This document shows, piece by piece, positions 60,851 to 64,000 of a DNA stretch of 64,000 nt (positions within the stretch are counted from its first letter, which is position 1; each line of letters begins with the position of its first letter). The stretch is taken from contig NZ_JBISBV010000007.1 of NCBI RefSeq assembly GCF_046592965.1, forward strand, positions 1-64,000, read 5' to 3'. The position numbers and the translations under genes were made by a program. The notes beneath the pieces were generated by a model. It was not told the DNA's origin, made no database searches, and saw only the letters and a list, made by a program, of their open reading frames with translations. The DNA is from Marivita sp046592965 (GTDB lineage: Bacteria; Pseudomonadota; Alphaproteobacteria; Rhodobacterales; Rhodobacteraceae).

Positions 60851-61441
60851 TTATCCCCCGTTCGCCCAAAGCAGCGCGTCTTCAAGACGGTCGTCACCCC
60901 AAAAAACCTCACCGTCGACAACAAATGTGGGTGAGCCAAATACGCCCAGCCGCATCGCTTCTCGCGTATCTTGCGCTAAGGTCTCAACAATCCGTTCAGA
61001 CTGAGCCGCGGCCATGACCCGACTGGCATCGCAGCCTATTGCCTCCAGGCTTCCAGAGATATTTGGTTCCTCTCCAGCCGGCTCGCCGCGTTCGAACCAG
61101 CGCTGATACGTGGCGCGGGTGTAGTCCGCGACCCACCCCTCCTCGAGCCCAAGCGTGGCGATCTGGTTGGCAAGCAAAAGGCCCGGTAACGGATATGGTG
61201 CGGGGATTTGTGGGGCCAGACCATAGCGGTCAGCGCGACGCTCGATGTCGCGCCACATATAGGCAGTCTTCACTGGCTTGTCCTTGAAGGGAATATTGTT
61301 CTGTTCGATCATCACGTGCCGCACGTTGAACGGACGCCATCGAAAATCAACAGCGTGAGATTTTGCCACATCAGGTAGCCGCATAACCGTCAGATAGCTG
61401 TAGGTGCTTCCAATCGAGTACCAAAAATCAATTTGCGCCAT
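60851..61441 (-). CDS. DsbA-like protein of the 2-hydroxychromene-2-carboxylate isomerase family
   Basis: The ATG at 61441 behind GGGGG gives 196 residues starting MAQIDFWYSIGSTYSYL; the usual Cys motif of DsbA is absent (Ser in SIGSTYSY), as in HCCA isomerases and kappa-class GSTs. The cis-Pro loop GVFGSPTFVVDGEVFWGDDR is typical. Members use glutathione in isomerising aromatic breakdown products; no such pathway genes are nearby. It meets the GntR remnant at its 3' end. Confidence 0.87.
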   Translation of the reverse strand: MAQIDFWYSIGSTYSYLTVMRLPDVAKSHAVDFRWRPFNVRHVMIEQNNIPFKDKPVKTAYMWRDIERRADRYGLAPQIPAPYPLPGLLLANQIATLGLEEGWVADYTRATYQRWFERGEPAGEEPNISGSLEAIGCDASRVMAAAQSERIVETLAQDTREAMRLGVFGSPTFVVDGEVFWGDDRLEDALLWANGG

Positions 61442-61560
61442 GTCGCCCCCAAGCTGGTTGATCATCCAACCGTGCCGACCGCAAACTCACATACCGAGCC
61501 ATCCGTCCCCCCTTGTTGCAGATACGGAATTCACAAAAGAGACGATATGGACACTCACAT

Positions 61561-62103
61561 TCAGACTGCCTCGTTCGAAAACCTTGCCCGTACCGCGTCG
61601 ATATCGAGTTGGTGCTCAAGCAAGCCTTCAGGCTCCCATTCGCTCCTTTCCGCCTCAAAGAGGTCACCTCCGTAGACATGTAAGGCTGCTGTCAGTCGTG
61701 GTATCGGATTCGTAACAGAGTGAATGATCTCAGGCCCCATCGGACAGACGTCACCGGTCGAAAGCGCTTTCGCCCCGGCAGCCTCAATCAAGCCATCCGG
61801 ATGATCTTTAACCCGACGCCAGAATATATTGTCCTCTCGACCTCCGTATATTCCGATCACTGCCCACATTTCGTGGTTATGTGGCGGTATGGTCGTCAAT
61901 GGCTTCCAGGCCAGATTAATAATTGTCAGGTCACACGACTGGTAGAGAGGCGTTATCCCGGGCTCTTTTGGTTCTCCGAGAGCTTTCATCACGCCAGATG
62001 GATCAGCCAGGGCGCGCCGAACGACTTCTGCGGCTGACTTATGAGTTGGGTCTTTGTCGACTGCTTGGCGGCAATCGGCGATAAACGTATCAATGTCGAA
62101 CAT
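61561..62103 (-). CDS. Cupin-fold metal-dependent protein (cysteine-dioxygenase-like)
   Basis: The ATG at 62103 gives 180 residues starting MFDIDTFIADCRQAVDKDPT. The cupin motif PPHNHEMWAVIGIYGGREDN (His-x-His and a later Glu/His, ...EIIHSV) places it in the COG5553-like group related to cysteine dioxygenase; the substrate is unknown. The codon use and the neighbouring DNA (61466-62272) are less GC-rich than in most of the window, suggesting a separate origin. Single gene, minus strand. Confidence 0.82.
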   Translation of the reverse strand: MFDIDTFIADCRQAVDKDPTHKSAAEVVRRALADPSGVMKALGEPKEPGITPLYQSCDLTIINLAWKPLTTIPPHNHEMWAVIGIYGGREDNIFWRRVKDHPDGLIEAAGAKALSTGDVCPMGPEIIHSVTNPIPRLTAALHVYGGDLFEAERSEWEPEGLLEHQLDIDAVRARFSNEAV

Positions 62104-62272
62104 CGTGCTACCCCACGCCGGGCACTGTAGCACAGCTGAGGCAAAAAGTCTCTTGTTGGAAAAGTCACCGACGACCCAAGGCAGCCCATTCTGTGGCTAT
62201 TGTTATCTGGATTGCATGGATAGGACATTCGACGCAATCGGGCGAATTCGGGGAATTCCGCCAGCATTGAGG

Positions 62273-64000
62273 TCAGGGTAAAGTGTGACCCGCCACCTTG
62301 CGCAACGCGCCGCGCAAGGCGCGCGCTTGAAGTGGTTCGCGCAGCTTTGGTGCGGCGTCAAAGCCCATGCGTAACATGGCCTTTTCTTCGTCAGGGTGTG
62401 GGTCGAGCCTGATCGACGCGAGCATAAGCCCCAGTAGTCCGCGCTTCGTTGATGCGGCGTTTCCAAGATGGGATAGCGCGGGGATCAAGACACGTTCAAT
62501 CTCGTCGAAATCTGATCCCAGGGGAAAGTCGGGTAACAGATCGGCGCGAAATGGCGCGAGCCATTGTTGGACGGCGTGTGGCGTGTTGTTGGAATGCGCT
62601 TCGGGAATCTCGAAATCTGGCGCGATCTTTCCAGCCGTTTTGGCGGCCTGCAAGAGTTCGCTCTGAAAGCGGCTGTCGGCAATGGAGATCATGCGGGCGA
62701 TCACCTCTTCGTCGGTACACCCGCGCAGATCCGCCGCACCGTATTCCGTAACGACGATGTCGCGCATGTGACGCGGGATGGTCGTCAGAGGCAGTTGCCA
62801 CACGATGTTCGACGTGATTTTTCCGTGGCTTTCACGCGTGGCGGGTAACGTCAGCACAGCGCGCCCGTCTTTGAGCGCGAAAGCCTGCTCGAAAAAGTTG
62901 AACTGGCCGCCGACTCCGCTGACAACCTGACCGGGTTTGGCGGCGTCCGACATGATATCTCCCAGCACGCTGACCTGCATCGCGCCGTTCACGAACCGCG
63001 CTTTGACGCGAGCGGCGCGTTTGGATTGTTCGTTCCCGTAAAGCGCGTTGGTAAAGCTGACCGGCCTCATCTCGATCTTTGCGAGTTGGTCTCTGGGCAT
63101 GTCGCGCAGGCGCGCATACATGTCACGCGTTTCGACGAAGAACCCTGCGTGAATGGCCGCTCCATCCACCTCGCGGCGGATAACACCGGCCTGAAACAGC
63201 GCAACCAGACCGCCCACCAGCATCTCTGTCACGGCGTATAGCCCCGTTTGAAACGAACCTGTCTCGTTTCCTAAAAGCGCAAACGGTGCGGCGCGCCAGA
63301 TGTCGTCCAGCGCCTCTCGATCGCGCAACAGCAGCACATGCGCCACCGCATCACCGATGGCCCCGATTCCGATTTGCAACGTGCCTCCGTCAGCGACCAG
63401 TCGCGACACATGCAACCCGATGGCGTATTGCGCGTCCGACACCGGACGACGCACGGCGGAAAACAGCTCGAACTGGTGCGTAGGCTCCAGCATCATTGCG
63501 AACTCGCTTGCGTCCAAAGCGGCGGGTCCGTCCATGAATGGCAATGCGTCGTTCACCTCGGCAACCGCGATGAACTCCATCTCTCCCTTGCTGCGCATGT
63601 CGAACAGATCCGCAGAGATGTCGGTGTTGCAACTCATGCTCACGCGCGCGCCCTCGCGTGGGACTAGCTGCGACAGGACGTTGGGCTTTTGCGCGATCAG
63701 AACGTCGCGTGCGTAGGTGTAGTTGGCCGAAATGTAGTGCCGTTGGGCATAGGAATTGCCCAGCCATTCGCCTGCCTGAAAGAAGAACTCCGACACGTTG
63801 ATGTTGTCTGGCAGGCCGTCGCCGCGAATGAGATCGGCATATAGCAATGCCGGATAGGCTCCGAACAGGCGATCCATCGCAGGCTCAAGAAACCGCGCCT
63901 CAATATCTGAACCCGGGTCGGGACGCAGAAGTGTCAGGGCGGTGAAAATCGACAGCGTCAGTTTCGGGTCATCCAACGCCGCACGCGTCAGCGCGTTAAC
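62273..64000 (-). CDS. Acetyl-CoA hydrolase/transferase family protein, 5' end beyond the window
   Basis: The frame stays open to the window edge (8 codons beyond the TTG at 63976), so the start lies outside. The visible 575 residues show the CoA-transferase family I pattern of COG0427: the GGTLQIGIGAIGDAVAHVLL segment, ALLGNETGSFQTGLY, and the C-terminal half with VSGVGGQFNFFEQAF, RHMRDIVVTEYGAADLRG and ARMISIADS. The usual catalytic Glu would lie in the ...VTEYGAADLRG half or just before. Such proteins hydrolyse or transfer CoA from short acyl-CoAs. Confidence 0.85.
   Translation of the reverse strand, partial: VNALTRAALDDPKLTLSIFTALTLLRPDPGSDIEARFLEPAMDRLFGAYPALLYADLIRGDGLPDNINVSEFFFQAGEWLGNSYAQRHYISANYTYARDVLIAQKPNVLSQLVPREGARVSMSCNTDISADLFDMRSKGEMEFIAVAEVNDALPFMDGPAALDASEFAMMLEPTHQFELFSAVRRPVSDAQYAIGLHVSRLVADGGTLQIGIGAIGDAVAHVLLLRDREALDDIWRAAPFALLGNETGSFQTGLYAVTEMLVGGLVALFQAGVIRREVDGAAIHAGFFVETRDMYARLRDMPRDQLAKIEMRPVSFTNALYGNEQSKRAARVKARFVNGAMQVSVLGDIMSDAAKPGQVVSGVGGQFNFFEQAFALKDGRAVLTLPATRESHGKITSNIVWQLPLTTIPRHMRDIVVTEYGAADLRGCTDEEVIARMISIADSRFQSELLQAAKTAGKIAPDFEIPEAHSNNTPHAVQQWLAPFRADLLPDFPLGSDFDEIERVLIPALSHLGNAASTKRGLLGLMLASIRLDPHPDEEKAMLRMGFDAAPKLREPLQARALRGALRKVAGHTLP

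Overview
The window looks like a piece of chromosome from a marine Rhodobacterales (Roseobacter-group) alphaproteobacterium. This is inferred from high GC, GTG/TTG starts with short overlaps, the gene order of the envelope cluster (pyrH-frr-uppS-cdsA-dxr-rseP-bamA-skp-fabZ-lpxA-lpxI-lpxB), LpxI in place of LpxH, the yfgM-bamB-der block, a form II cox cluster and a GC-rich intergenic repeat of the kind common in that family. No rRNA, tRNA, CRISPR array, phage or intact insertion sequence was seen.

Layout. 0.25-7.0 kb (minus): a carnitine-dehydrogenase/thioesterase fusion with an eroded dehydrogenase half, rlmE, and coxG-coxS-coxL-coxM for a form II molybdenum hydroxylase. 7.1-10.6 kb (minus): yfgM-like, bamB, der. 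10.9-15.9 kb (plus): an RND adaptor and an unusually long RND permease. 16.0-19.5 kb (minus): an Atm1-like ABC exporter and a HerA-like ATPase. 19.5-20.0 kb: a gene-free stretch with two good small-RNA candidates. 20.0-32.8 kb: an IalB-like protein, then the convergent envelope-biogenesis cluster running from pyrH down to lpxB, with an unlisted 52-residue membrane protein between rseP and bamA. 32.9-44.4 kb: miaA, an orphan solute-binding protein, DUF1206, a lytic transglycosylase, ssb, aroK-aroB, a 49-residue membrane protein with a secreted protein and xerD, a CorC/HlyC protein and a MocA-like nucleotidyltransferase. 44.5-49.2 kb (minus): an FMN-binding protein and an AttEFGH-like lipid/lipoprotein exporter.

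The right-hand part (49.4-62.3 kb) is accessory and shows decay. It holds a LacI regulator facing a promoter with a LacI-type operator and only the tail of an ABC-2 permease; an SDR; a stand-alone cytochrome oxidase subunit I downstream of a truncated ScdA/DnrN-like gene whose promoter carries two copies of one palindrome; and a copper-handling island (Cys-rich periplasmic protein, multicopper oxidase, 42-residue membrane protein, DUF302, TVP38, Cu+-ATPase, frameshifted DUF411). It ends with a GntR remnant, a DsbA-like isomerase, a cupin and an acetyl-CoA hydrolase/transferase that runs off the window.

The least explained signals are the two sRNA candidates at 19.6-19.8 kb, the twin palindrome at 54.10-54.15 kb, the eroded dehydrogenase-thioesterase fusion, and the small proteins in the bamA-rseP gap and the copper island. 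All functional assignments come from reading motifs and context; no database search was possible.
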